This document shows positions 24,891 to 34,008 of a DNA stretch of 64,000 bases, in pieces (position 1 is the first letter of the stretch; every line of letters starts with the position of its first letter). A program made the position numbers and the translations under genes. Source of the stretch: Bog-257 sp963805985 (GTDB lineage Bacteria > Acidobacteriota > Terriglobia > Terriglobales > Acidobacteriaceae); the NCBI GenBank assembly GCA_963805985.1, contig CAWDWG010000013.1, forward strand, positions 1 to 64,000, read 5' to 3'. The notes beneath the pieces are model-generated. The model worked only from the letters and a program-made list of their open reading frames with translations, had not been told where the DNA came from and did not search any database.

Positions 24891-27419
24891 ATGACAACTT
24901 GCGCTCAGGCCGTTCCCACCTCTCAACAACAGAATTTAGCCTATGATCCGCTGCTCGACGACATCGGGTACATGACTTGCATGACCCTGGTGCTGCTCGG
25001 AAATTACGCGCAGACCGGGCATCTGGGCGGACCGCTCGCCTACACACCGTACAACGTCGCGGCGCATCTGGCTGGTCCTGAACACGGCGGACTCCGTTAC
25101 GACTACCGCCGCCCGAAGCATCCTTACTCCGACAAGTTCATGATGGCCGCGGGCCACTCGGTTCCCACCTGCTACGCGCTGTGGATGATCCTGGGCCAGG
25201 CGCTGTATCGCAAGTATCAGCTGACCGGCGATCCGCGTTATCACGTCCAGCCGCACGATGCGATTCTGGCGATTGACGCGCTCGGATTCCGTCGCGGCGC
25301 GGGCGCGCTAAAGACGCTGCTGCACGATACCAATCTGGAAGACCATCCTCTCTTTGCGCAAGCCAAAGGCCGCGGTATTCGCGCGCTCCAGGGACACGCC
25401 GAAAGCACCGACGTAACCAATGACGTCAACGGTGGTCCCTCGGGCATCGGCATCGCGACCGCTGCCGGTAAAGCTGCGTTCTGGGATATCGTGGGCGCGC
25501 CCGCCTCGCCGAAAATCATCGCGCTGGAGGGAGAATTCGCGCTCACCGAAGGTCACGCGCAGGAGTTGAAGACGCAGGCGCTCGCGCTCCAGGTGGGCAA
25601 GCGCTTGCGCGTGATGGTCTCCGACAACAACGCGGGCATCGACGATTGCCTGATCGGCGGCAAGATTGGCGGCGTCATCTCCTCGCAGTTCTGCGAGGTC
25701 TACGACCTCGTGAGTCAGTGGACGTCGTATGGATGGAACGTCTTCACGCTGTCGAATGGCAACGATTACGGCGAAGTGACCGCGGCACTGAAAGCCATGG
25801 ACGAAGTGGACCCGCAGGACCGCCGTCCCATCGTCGCCATCGGCAAAACCATCAAGGGTTACTGGCCGGCGGCTGCGGACGGAAAGATTGCCGGCTATGC
25901 AGGCGAGCAATTGGTGAGTTACCCCAGCCATCCTTACGCGCTCAAGATGAATTCGGAGTATTTTCTCGCGCTGGCTTCGACATTCGAGAAGCATTACGGC
26001 GTGGAGTTCGAAGGCATTCGCAAAGGCCCGGTCACGGACAATCGGGAGCGACTGATCCAGTTCAAGACCAACATCGACGTGGTCATGTCGGTGCTCGACC
26101 GCAACGGGCTGGGCGACCGCCTGGCCGATCGACTGGTCGAAATCGGCGACACCGTGCGCGACGATGTGAAGTTGCGCATCTCAGCCTCGACCGATCCCTT
26201 CCTCGACGATCGCCTGCGCGTCAAGGCGCTGCCGGAAAAGCCGCAGAAGGTCTCGATTCGCAATGCGATCTCGGGCAAGGAGAAGGAAGTCAGTATTGCG
26301 CTGTTCAAGAAACCGGGCGAAGTGGCCGGAGCGCGGCGCGGTATCTCCGAGATCATCAAATGGATGAATTACGTCACCGAGGGACGATTCTTCACCGTAG
26401 CCGCAGACCTTTCGGAATCGATCAACGTGGAGCACGGCGCTTTGTGGGGACACTACAGCCCGACGGAAAATCCGCTGGGCACGCGCTTGAAAGCGCCCAT
26501 TCAGGAAGCCGGCAATGTCTCCACCGCTATCGGACTGGTGAGTCAAAGCGCTTCCGTCGATCCAGAAAACTTCGCGGGCGTGTGGGCTTTAAGTGGCACC
26601 TACGGCGCGTTCACGCCGCTGATGTACACTCCAGCGCGTGTCTGGAGTCAGCAGAATCAGGACAGCAAGTTCCGCGTCGGCGTGCTGCATATTCTCGCCG
26701 CGCACTCCGGTCCGGAAACCGCGGCCGACGCTCGCACCCACTTCGGCATCTTCGCGCCGCAGGTGTGGAAGCTGTTCCCGCGCGGTCAAGTCATTAATCT
26801 GAGCTTTTGGGATTACAACGATGTCGCGCCCGGCTATTTCGCGGCGGCGGAAATCGCGGCGCGCGATCCGCACGTGGGCATCATCACCATCGAAGTGGCG
26901 CGTCCCGACTTCCCGGTCGCGGACCGCAGCCAGTTCGCCGACACCGATGTACGCGCTGCCGCAAAGGGCTTGTACGTGATCCGCGATTTCGCGCCCGACA
27001 AGCCGCGCCACGGTTATGTGATCGCTTCCGGATCCAGTTCCACTTTCAACCTGGTGAAGGTGCTGCCGAAACTCGAAGCAGCCGGCGTCAACGTGAAAGT
27101 GATCGCAGTGATCAGCGAAGAATTGTTCGATCGCCAGGCACAAGCCTATCGCGATTCCGTGCTGCCACCCGAGGCTCGCTACGACTTGATGGTGGTCTCG
27201 ACTGGCACGCGGCGCGTGTGGCCGCTGCGCAACCTCGGTCCGTTGGTAGACGAGTATTCCCTAACCTCCGACTTCGACAATTGCTGGCGCAGCGGCGGCC
27301 TGGAAGCGGACGTGATCACGGAAGCCCATCTCGATCCCGATTCGATCTTCCGAGGCGTGGAGCGATTCGCCAAAGAACGCGAGCGCCGCATCAACGATCA
27401 ACGAAAAATGATCGGGTAA
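24891..27419 (+). CDS. Transketolase-like thiamine-diphosphate enzyme
   Basis: An 842-residue protein of transketolase type, longer than classical TktA (about 660). The N-terminal domain has 'NYAQTGHLGGPLAYTPYNVA', 'HGGLRYDYRRP' and 'ALEGEFALTEGHAQE...VSDNNAG', which is where the ThDP-binding GDG...N motif lies (here altered to GEF...N). The pyrimidine domain has 'GRFFTVAADLSESIN' and 'LGTRLKAPIQEAGNVSTAIG', and the C-terminal domain 'YVIASGSSSTFNLVKVLPKL'. It would transfer two-carbon units between sugar phosphates or act on a related substrate; the divergent GDG makes a non-standard substrate possible. ATG at 24891 is preferred over an in-frame TTG at 24879. Confidence 0.8.
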   Translation: MTTCAQAVPTSQQQNLAYDPLLDDIGYMTCMTLVLLGNYAQTGHLGGPLAYTPYNVAAHLAGPEHGGLRYDYRRPKHPYSDKFMMAAGHSVPTCYALWMILGQALYRKYQLTGDPRYHVQPHDAILAIDALGFRRGAGALKTLLHDTNLEDHPLFAQAKGRGIRALQGHAESTDVTNDVNGGPSGIGIATAAGKAAFWDIVGAPASPKIIALEGEFALTEGHAQELKTQALALQVGKRLRVMVSDNNAGIDDCLIGGKIGGVISSQFCEVYDLVSQWTSYGWNVFTLSNGNDYGEVTAALKAMDEVDPQDRRPIVAIGKTIKGYWPAAADGKIAGYAGEQLVSYPSHPYALKMNSEYFLALASTFEKHYGVEFEGIRKGPVTDNRERLIQFKTNIDVVMSVLDRNGLGDRLADRLVEIGDTVRDDVKLRISASTDPFLDDRLRVKALPEKPQKVSIRNAISGKEKEVSIALFKKPGEVAGARRGISEIIKWMNYVTEGRFFTVAADLSESINVEHGALWGHYSPTENPLGTRLKAPIQEAGNVSTAIGLVSQSASVDPENFAGVWALSGTYGAFTPLMYTPARVWSQQNQDSKFRVGVLHILAAHSGPETAADARTHFGIFAPQVWKLFPRGQVINLSFWDYNDVAPGYFAAAEIAARDPHVGIITIEVARPDFPVADRSQFADTDVRAAAKGLYVIRDFAPDKPRHGYVIASGSSSTFNLVKVLPKLEAAGVNVKVIAVISEELFDRQAQAYRDSVLPPEARYDLMVVSTGTRRVWPLRNLGPLVDEYSLTSDFDNCWRSGGLEADVITEAHLDPDSIFRGVERFAKERERRINDQRKMIG

Positions 27420-27423
27420 TTGG

Positions 27424-27594
27424 GCGACATTCCGCCAGCGTTCAGGCTTCAGCGTAGTTGCCCTGCTTACCCCGGCGCTGGACATTGGCGCCAACACCGT
27501 GATCTTCTCGGTCGTCGACGCCGTCCTGCTCTGCCCGTTTGCGTATCCGCACCACTCGGTACGGATTATGAAGCAAATGGATTCGAGTCAGTAG
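27424..27594 (+). pseudogene. Remnant of a MacB/ADOP-type permease
   Basis: A 57-codon open stretch reads 'TFRQRSGFSVVALLTPALDI' then 'GANTVIFSVVDAVLL', the conserved start of macrolide-export-type permeases that are abundant in Acidobacteria ('FRQLRKSPGF...LALGIGANTAIFS'). It has no start codon and stops with TAG after 'MDSSQ'. It is a gene fragment left between the transketolase-like and formate dehydrogenase genes. Confidence 0.65.
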
Positions 27595-27630
27595 TGTTAC
27601 GATTTTTCGAGTGGGGAATTTATCCGATCT

Positions 27631-29523
27631 ATGTCTGACATGAAGCAGGGTCGTTTGACCCAGCCGCTGGTGCGCGAAAATGGCTCGCATCGTCCTGCGA
27701 CCTGGGACGAAGCCATGAAACGCGTTGCTGCAGCGTTTCGCGCGTCGATTGCCAAGCAAGATTGGCGCAACTTTGGCATGTTCAGTTGTTCCAAGACAAC
27801 CAATGAACTGAACTACGTGGCGCAAAAGTTTGTGCGCAGCGTGATGGGCACCAACAACATCGACAGCTGCAACCGGACTTGACACGCGCCTAGTGTCGCC
27901 GGTCTGGCGGCAGTGTTTGGAGCGGGCGGCGGGACAAGTTCGTATCGCGAGATGGAAGACGCGAACGTCATCCTCTTGTGGGGATCGAACGCGCGGGAGA
28001 CTCACCCGATTTTCTTCCACCACGTGCTGCGTGGCGTGCGCAACGGCGCCGAATTGTATGTTGTGGACCCGCGGCGCACCAGCTCCGCGCGTTGGGCGCA
28101 CTTGTGGCTGGGGCTCGACGTGGGCTCCGACATTTCGCTGGCGAATGCCATGGGGCGCGAAATTATTGCCGCAGGGCTGGCCAACGAAAAGTTCATCCAC
28201 CACGCCACCAGCGGATTTGAAGCCTACAAAACGCACGTGGAAAGCTACACGCTGGAGCGGGCTGAGCGCGAAACTGGCGTGCCGGGGGAAGCGATTCGCA
28301 AAATGGCGCATGCCTACGCCAGTGCACCGCGGGCGCAGTTGTGCTGGACTCTGGGCATCACCGAGCATCACAACGCGATGGACAACGTGGTCGCCCTCAT
28401 CAACCTGGCATTGCTCACCGGGCATGTGGGCCGCTACGGCAGCGGTGTCAATCCTCTCCGAGGGCAGAACAACGTTCAGGGCGGTGGCGACATGGGTGCG
28501 ATTCCCGCTCACCTGCCGGGCTTCCAGCATATTGAGAACGATGAACTGCGCGCCAAGTTCGACAAGGCCTGGGGCGTGACCACACCGCCGAAACGCGGCT
28601 GGCACCTGAGCCACATGTTTGACGCGATGGAGCGCGGCGAGCTCACGACGCTTTATGTGCTTGGCGAGAATCCCGCCGACTCCGAAGCGGATCGGCATCG
28701 TGCCTTGAAGCGGCTTGGCGGTTTGGAATTCCTGGTGGTGCAAGACCTCTTCTATACAAGAACGGCGGAGCTTGCCGATGTGGTTTTGCCGGCCGCAGCC
28801 GGGGTGTTGGAAAGCGAAGGAACGGTGACGTCCAGTGAACGGCGCGTGCAGCGTGTTCGCCCCACCGTGCCGCCACCTGACGGAGTGCGCGGCGACGTGG
28901 AGATCATCTTCGATTTGGCGCGCCGGCTTGGTCACGACTGGGGCACGCCCGACGCGGAGAGTATCTGGAACGAAGTTCGCACTTTGAGCCCGATGCACGC
29001 GGGCATGAGCTATCGTCGTCTGGAGGAGATGGGCGGTATTCAGTGGCCGTGCTATGACGATTCGCACCCTGGAGAGATGTTTCTTCATGGCAGGCTGTGG
29101 AGCAAGCCGCTGATCGGCCCGCGCGCGCCATTTCACGTAGTGGAATTTGAGCCACCGGTGGACCAGTTGGACCAGGAATATCCCATTCGCTTGACCACTG
29201 GCCGCCGGCTTGACGATTACAATACAGGCGTTCAAACCAGGCGTTACTCATCGCCGCTACGGCGTGAGGAAGCGCTGCAGCTTTCGCCCGAAGACGGCCA
29301 GCACTACAAGTTGCAAGAGGGAGAACAAGTACGCGTGTCCTCGCGGCGCGGTTCGATCGTCGCGCCGGTACGTTTCGATCCCGGACTGCGCCGCGGGCTC
29401 GCTTTCCTGTCAGTTCACGCGCATGATCGCGTGGCGACGAACGAACTGACGATTGATGCGGTTGATCCGAAGTCCGGCACTTCGGAGTTTAAGGCGACTG
29501 CAGTTCGGATTGAAAAAACATGA
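27631..29523 (+). CDS. fdhA: Formate dehydrogenase catalytic subunit, selenocysteine-containing, without its Fe4S4 N-terminal domain
   Basis: A 630-residue molybdopterin oxidoreductase. TGA at 27880-27882 (residue 84) is read here as selenocysteine: the context 'NNIDSCNRT-U-HAPSVAGL' aligns with E. coli FdhF, where Sec140 sits in 'CCARVUHGPSVAGL'. The frame stays open on both sides, and a bSECIS-like hairpin follows. The rest has 'VILLWGSNARETHPI', 'LRGQNNVQGGGDMG', 'YVLGENPADSE' and a C-terminal MopB-type domain ('YPIRLTTGRRLDDYNTG'). It oxidises formate to CO2. The usual N-terminal CxxCxxxC iron-sulphur domain is absent and is found instead at the end of the next protein. The protein starts 'MKQGRLTQPLVREN', just where that domain normally ends. 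Next gene 10 bp downstream. Confidence 0.88.
27880..27912 (+). promoter_or_regulatory. bSECIS-like element with the Sec codon
   Basis: TGA (27880-27882) is followed after 18 nt by the loop GGTCT (27901-27905), closed by a 7-bp stem TGTCGCC/GGCGGCA (27894-27900 with 27906-27912, one G-T pair). In E. coli fdhF the GGUCU loop also begins 18 nt after UGA. This is what SelB recognises. It is read from the sequence by eye; no folding program was run. Confidence 0.75.
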
Positions 29524-29533
29524 GGGGACCTGA

Positions 29534-32362
29534 TTGGATCTTCATCTAACCGGCGCGCAGGCTACCGCTGAGGAGCGCGAGGCGGTTGACTCGGAACTGG
29601 GTACACCGCAATCAGACTCGCAGCAAACCGGCGACAGCCGGGCCATTCGCGGAGACCGTGCTCGCGACCGCCGGCATCTGCTCTTGCCTGTACTTCACGC
29701 GGTCCACAAGCGCACGGGGTGGATCAGTCCGGGCGCAGTCAATTACATCGCCTCTCGTTTAGACGTAGCGCCCGCAGAAATTTATGGCGTGGCGTCGTTC
29801 TATGGAATGTTTTCGCTCGAGCCGCGTCCTGCGGTCGTAGCTCACGTTTGCGATGACATCGCGTGTGTCACGCGCGGTGCGGATAAACTTTGCGCAGAGT
29901 TGAAAAGTGCGCTGGGTGCGGCTGGGTCGCCTTGCGTCGACGGACACGCGATGTGGCAGCGCAGCCAATGCCTGGGCCTGTGCGAGCGTGCGCCAGCAGT
30001 GTTAGTCACCTCAGCCGGAGAAAATCCCAAGGAGCGAGTGCTGGCCCCGGCGTCGGCCGAAGCTGTGCGGAACCTGATGAACGATGCGGTGTGCGGTCAG
30101 TTGCCCGCCCAGCCCGATGCTCTGAATGTGCGGGAGAGCGTACCGCAGAGTGCGCAATCCAGCGAGTCCATTCCCTTGCGACTTCTTCGTCGCATTGGAC
30201 AGGGCGTCGCTCCAACGCTGGAGGCGTATCAGCAGCTCGGCGGATACAGAGGTTTGCGCAAGGCGCTTGAAGTAGGGGCCGAAGAGACGCTGCGCGAGTT
30301 GTCCGACTCGAAGCTTCTGGGACGCGGCGGCGCGGCCTTCCCGGCTGCCACGAAGTGGGAGGCGCTCTTCCGCCAAAGGCACAGATTGCAGCAGGAACCT
30401 GGGCGCCGGCATTACGTGATCTGCAATGCGGATGAATCCGAGCCCGGAACCTTCAAAGATCGCATCCTCATGGAAGGCGATCCTTTCGCGGTGCTGGAAG
30501 GTCTCACAATCGGCGCCTTTGTCACCGGCGCACTCCAAGGCTATATCTACTTGCGGGGCGAATATCCTCTAGCTGCCGAGCGGATGCAACAGGCAATTGA
30601 CCAGGCCACGGAAAACGGGCTCCTGGGAGACGACATGCTTGGCTCGGGGCTGCAATTTACGGTGGAAATTCGCCGCGGCGCCGGCGCGTACATTTGCGGC
30701 GAAGAGACCGCGCTGTTTAGCTCGATCGAGGGCTATCGCGGCGAGCCGCGCAACAAGCCGCCGTTCCCCACGCAGTCCGGACTCTTCCGCCAACCGACTG
30801 CGGTCAACAATGTCGAGACTCTGGTCAATATTCCGGGCATCATTCTCGACGGCGGGGCAAACTATGCGACGACGGGCACCACTCATTCGGCGGGCACGCG
30901 GATATTTTGCCTCTCCGGCCATGTCGGGCGTCCGGGTGTTTACGAAGTCGCGATGGGAACGACCTTGCGCGAGCTCATCGATCTTGCCGGTGGAGTGGCA
31001 GGCAACGGCAAGTTGCAGGCGGTTCTTCTGGGAGGGGCTGCTGGGACCTTCGTCGGGCCACATGAACTCGATCATCCGCTCACTTTCGAAAACACGCGCG
31101 CCATCGGCGCCAGTCTTGGCTCCGGGGTAGTTATGCTGTTTGATGAGACCGTCGATCTTCGCCGCGTCCTGCTGCGCATCGCCAGTTTCTTTCGTCATGA
31201 AACCTGCGGTCAATGCGTTCCTTGCCGCGTCGGAGTAGTGCGCCAGCAGGAAGCGCTCCAGCGGTTGGTCGATAGAGAACCGCTCGGATCGGTCGCACAG
31301 GAGATTACGATGCTGCGGGAGATATCGCAGGCCATGCGCGACGCCTCGATCTGCGGCCTGGGGCAAACCGCCTCCAGCGCGCTGGAGTCCGCGATGAAAG
31401 CGATGGAGTTTGTTCGCATGAGTCAATCGACCAGAGAGACTCTGCGAGAACTTGACGCGCCAGTCTCCACCATTCCAATACCGCGGGGCCCGGTGCCGCA
31501 GGCGCCGCCGCGGCCGGAACCTCGCTCCATCGAAGTTAAGATCGATGACGAAACTGTTTCCGTCCCCGAAGGATCGACCATCCTGGATGCGGCCAAAAAA
31601 CTGGGCATCGACACGCCGACACTTTGCTTCCTGGAAAGCCTGACTCCCGTCAACGCCTGCCGCGTTTGTGTGGTGGAGTTGGAAGGATCGCGCACGCTCG
31701 TTCCTGCCTGCTCGCGCAAGGTCGAACCTAACATGTCGATCAAGACGGATTCCGAGCGCGTGCGGTTGAGTCGGCGGCTGGTGCTGGAGTTTCTGGCTTC
31801 TTCGGTCGATCTTTCCACTGCACCGGCAATGCAGGGCTACATCGAGCGATACAACGCGAATCCCGAACGCTTCGGTCTGGCACGAGCTACGGTCGCGCAG
31901 CCGGTGAAGATCGATAACGATCTTTATGTCCGCGATTACTCCAAGTGCGTCTTGTGCTACAAGTGCGTGGAAGCCTGCGGGGTAGACGCCCAGAACACCT
32001 TTGCGATCGCCGTGGCCGGCCGCGGCTTCTCTGCACATATTGCTACCGAGTTCGACGTTCCTCTGCCCGACTCGGCCTGTGTCTATTGCGGCAACTGCAT
32101 CGGCGTCTGTCCTACAGGCGCGCTGATGTTCAAGACCGAATATGACATGCGTCAGGCCGGCACATGGGACGAAAGCCGGCAGACGAAGACCGACACTATC
32201 TGCCCCTACTGCGGAGTCGGCTGTGACCTCACCGTGCACCAGCAGGACGGTGAGATCGTACGCGTGACCTCGCCGCTTGACCACAGCGTGACTCGCGGCA
32301 ACCTTTGCATCAAAGGGCGGTTCGGCTGGCAGTTCGTGCAGATCGAACGCAACGGCAAGTAG
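29534..32362 (+). CDS. NuoE-NuoF-ferredoxin fusion ending in the Fe4S4 domain of formate dehydrogenase
   Basis: A 942-residue fusion. Residues 45-185 are NuoE-like with four 2Fe-2S ligands (Cys106, 111, 146, 150). Residues 215-640 are NuoF-like: 'GRGGAAFPAATKWE' and 'CNADESEPGTFKDR' for NADH and FMN, 'GAGAYICGEETALF', and the 4Fe-4S cysteines 558, 561, 564 and 607. Residues 665-750 are a 2Fe-2S domain (Cys698, 709, 712, 726). Two ferredoxin 4Fe-4S motifs follow (805-815 and 849-859). Residues 888-942 are the Fe4S4 domain 'TICPYCGVGCDLTV...LCIKGRFGW' (Cys890, 893, 897, 925) that normally opens the catalytic subunit. It therefore carries electrons from formate to NAD(P)+. The His/Cys cluster usual in NuoG is missing. 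TTG start after GAGGGGACC, 10 bp after fdhA. Confidence 0.88.
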   Translation: MDLHLTGAQATAEEREAVDSELGTPQSDSQQTGDSRAIRGDRARDRRHLLLPVLHAVHKRTGWISPGAVNYIASRLDVAPAEIYGVASFYGMFSLEPRPAVVAHVCDDIACVTRGADKLCAELKSALGAAGSPCVDGHAMWQRSQCLGLCERAPAVLVTSAGENPKERVLAPASAEAVRNLMNDAVCGQLPAQPDALNVRESVPQSAQSSESIPLRLLRRIGQGVAPTLEAYQQLGGYRGLRKALEVGAEETLRELSDSKLLGRGGAAFPAATKWEALFRQRHRLQQEPGRRHYVICNADESEPGTFKDRILMEGDPFAVLEGLTIGAFVTGALQGYIYLRGEYPLAAERMQQAIDQATENGLLGDDMLGSGLQFTVEIRRGAGAYICGEETALFSSIEGYRGEPRNKPPFPTQSGLFRQPTAVNNVETLVNIPGIILDGGANYATTGTTHSAGTRIFCLSGHVGRPGVYEVAMGTTLRELIDLAGGVAGNGKLQAVLLGGAAGTFVGPHELDHPLTFENTRAIGASLGSGVVMLFDETVDLRRVLLRIASFFRHETCGQCVPCRVGVVRQQEALQRLVDREPLGSVAQEITMLREISQAMRDASICGLGQTASSALESAMKAMEFVRMSQSTRETLRELDAPVSTIPIPRGPVPQAPPRPEPRSIEVKIDDETVSVPEGSTILDAAKKLGIDTPTLCFLESLTPVNACRVCVVELEGSRTLVPACSRKVEPNMSIKTDSERVRLSRRLVLEFLASSVDLSTAPAMQGYIERYNANPERFGLARATVAQPVKIDNDLYVRDYSKCVLCYKCVEACGVDAQNTFAIAVAGRGFSAHIATEFDVPLPDSACVYCGNCIGVCPTGALMFKTEYDMRQAGTWDESRQTKTDTICPYCGVGCDLTVHQQDGEIVRVTSPLDHSVTRGNLCIKGRFGWQFVQIERNGK

Positions 32363-32389
32363 TCCTTCTCCCACCCGTCAGCCCATCGT

Positions 32390-33220
32390 TTATCCCGGCC
32401 AGGCCACAGCCTTGATGGCCATTCCAAAGAGGAGCAGGTTTGGGTTTCCTGTGTTGTTCACGACTACTGCCGGGAGGGATTGGTTGCTACCGTAGTTGTC
32501 GGTGGTCTGGTGTTCGACCAGTGGTGCCGGATCGCCGGGATTAGGAGGAGACAGAGCGCCCGGATCATCCAGCGTGAAGCCCGCCCCCTGAGCCAAACTG
32601 TTCGCGCCGGAAGGAAAATCACCATTGCCATCCGCGACAAGGCCAAAACCATACAGGGCGTCGCCGGCCGCCAGGCCGATTGCAGACGTCTGGAGGCTGC
32701 TCACCGGGGTGGTGGCAACCTGATTCAAGGGGCTGGCGGTAGGAGCGTCTAGGTTCACATTGTTGAAGGCCGAGAGGCAGATGCTCCAGGGCACAACCGA
32801 GTTCAGTTGCACCTTGACTGCGAACTGCGTGGCGTTAGCAGGATTCAGCGCCGTGAATACTTGGATATACGATATCGTCTTGGGCGGTGCAGCTGTTTCG
32901 AGCATCCATGAGTACGCATCGTCAACCGAAGCTAGGCTTGGGGTGAAGGCCGGCGGATTGCCCTTCCACTGGAGCGTAACCACGATCAGTTCCCCGCCTT
33001 GTAAATCGGTCAATGTTGCATCGACGCTGGTTATATCTGCGCCGCCGTTCCCGGTAGCGCTCTCGGAGTAGACTGCCGTATTGACGTAGCCGACCTCTAG
33101 ATTTGGCGGCGCTAGCGTCGTTCCGTTTATCCCAAATATTGCGTCGCACCCCACAAAGCCTAAAAGGGCAATCACAGCCAACAGCAGAATCGGCGTGAGG
33201 ATCACAAACCAATCGATCAT
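32390..33220 (-). CDS. Lipobox-like secreted protein, paralogue 1
   Basis: A 276-residue protein. The N-terminus 'MIDWFVILTPILLLAVIALL' is a hydrophobic helix ending in GFVGC, a weak lipobox (Phe at -3, Gly at -1). There are no positive charges before it, unusual for a signal peptide. The rest is beta-rich, with 'LQGGELIVVTLQWKGN', 'QVFTALNPANATQFAV' and 'GDALYGFGLVADGNGDFPSG'. It is the most divergent of three tandem paralogues and the last gene of the lspA-lgt cluster. Presumably membrane-anchored or lipid-modified at the cell surface. No known family recognised. Confidence 0.6.
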   Translation of the reverse strand: MIDWFVILTPILLLAVIALLGFVGCDAIFGINGTTLAPPNLEVGYVNTAVYSESATGNGGADITSVDATLTDLQGGELIVVTLQWKGNPPAFTPSLASVDDAYSWMLETAAPPKTISYIQVFTALNPANATQFAVKVQLNSVVPWSICLSAFNNVNLDAPTASPLNQVATTPVSSLQTSAIGLAAGDALYGFGLVADGNGDFPSGANSLAQGAGFTLDDPGALSPPNPGDPAPLVEHQTTDNYGSNQSLPAVVVNNTGNPNLLLFGMAIKAVAWPG

Positions 33221-33250
33221 TTCAGCTTCTCTCCATGCGATAGCTGCGAT

Positions 33251-33997
33251 CTACGATGAAACTTTGAGTCCCATCGCGAAGATGAATCCCTTCGCGTTCG
33301 GGTCGGAGTTCGAATTCGTGACCTGTGCGATCACCGGACTGTTGCCGTCACCGTCTTCGACCAACGGATTCGTTACCGCCGGATATTCCGCGGTGAAGCC
33401 CGAGCCCGCGGTCAACGGGTTATTGCCCGGAAACGTACCGTCGCTATTCGCGGCGAAAGCGACTGCGTAAACCAAATCGCCGGACCCGATGCTCAGGGCC
33501 GGTGTCTGCGGATTATTGCCTGCGTAGTCCAGCGGACTGGTTTGGGGGCTGTAGAACGGCGCAACCTCATCCACGCCGTCGTACGCCGAGACGCACAGGT
33601 TCCAGGCCACGTTCGAATTGCGCGGAAGCAATGCGGTCACCGTGAGCTGGGTATTGCCCGCCGGATTCACGGCCGAGAATATTTGGACCGACATGACGTC
33701 CCATGCGAACGGGCCGCCGCCATCCACCGGTGAGAATGCCGCGCCTGATAGCGCCGGCGTCTCGGGAAGGGCAACGGCCGAACTCCATTGCACCGCGGCT
33801 ATGATCAGCTCTCCACCCTGCAAACTGAGCGCGGCGGCGGTCACGCTTTTGGTGCCGGCGGCCGCGGACTGCACCACTGTCTGTACATTCGATACGCTAG
33901 GCGGAGCGGCGGCATGGAATTGGCAGCCCGCAAATCCCAGCAGGGCTACAACGGCCAAAAGTAGAATCGGCGTGAGGATTACAAACCCATCGATCAT
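33251..33997 (-). CDS. Lipobox-like secreted protein, paralogue 2
   Basis: A 248-residue protein starting 'MIDGFVILTPILLLAVVALL' with GFAGC at the end of the hydrophobic helix. The outer part shares long near-identical stretches with paralogue 3: 'MSVQIFSAVNPAGNTQLTVT', 'GDLVYAVAFAANSDGTFPG', 'NPLVEDGDGNSP' and the C-terminal 'SNSDPNAKGFIFAMGLK'. The pattern suggests a recent duplication. It looks beta-rich and contains few cysteines. It begins 11 bp after the stop of paralogue 3, with a purine-rich GAGAGG before the ATG. Function unknown; likely surface-exposed. Confidence 0.6.
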   Translation of the reverse strand: MIDGFVILTPILLLAVVALLGFAGCQFHAAAPPSVSNVQTVVQSAAAGTKSVTAAALSLQGGELIIAAVQWSSAVALPETPALSGAAFSPVDGGGPFAWDVMSVQIFSAVNPAGNTQLTVTALLPRNSNVAWNLCVSAYDGVDEVAPFYSPQTSPLDYAGNNPQTPALSIGSGDLVYAVAFAANSDGTFPGNNPLTAGSGFTAEYPAVTNPLVEDGDGNSPVIAQVTNSNSDPNAKGFIFAMGLKVSS

Positions 33998-34008
33998 TGA
34001 GGCCCTCT

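Noticed and set aside
25646..26797. 383-codon plus-strand frame inside the transketolase-like gene
   Set aside because: It is in another frame, rich in Arg/His/Gly, and fully covered by the enzyme gene.
27880..27882. Nonsense mutation in formate dehydrogenase
   Set aside because: The TGA is exactly at the Sec position with conserved flanks and a hairpin at the fdhF distance, so recoding explains it better than a mutation.
27442..29235. Long minus-strand frame opposite fdhA
   Set aside because: A shadow frame; no motifs, and it overlaps an unmistakable molybdopterin enzyme.
30569..32374. Long minus-strand frame opposite the NuoEF fusion
   Set aside because: A shadow of the GC-rich fusion gene, rich in Arg, Ala and His with no recognisable domain.
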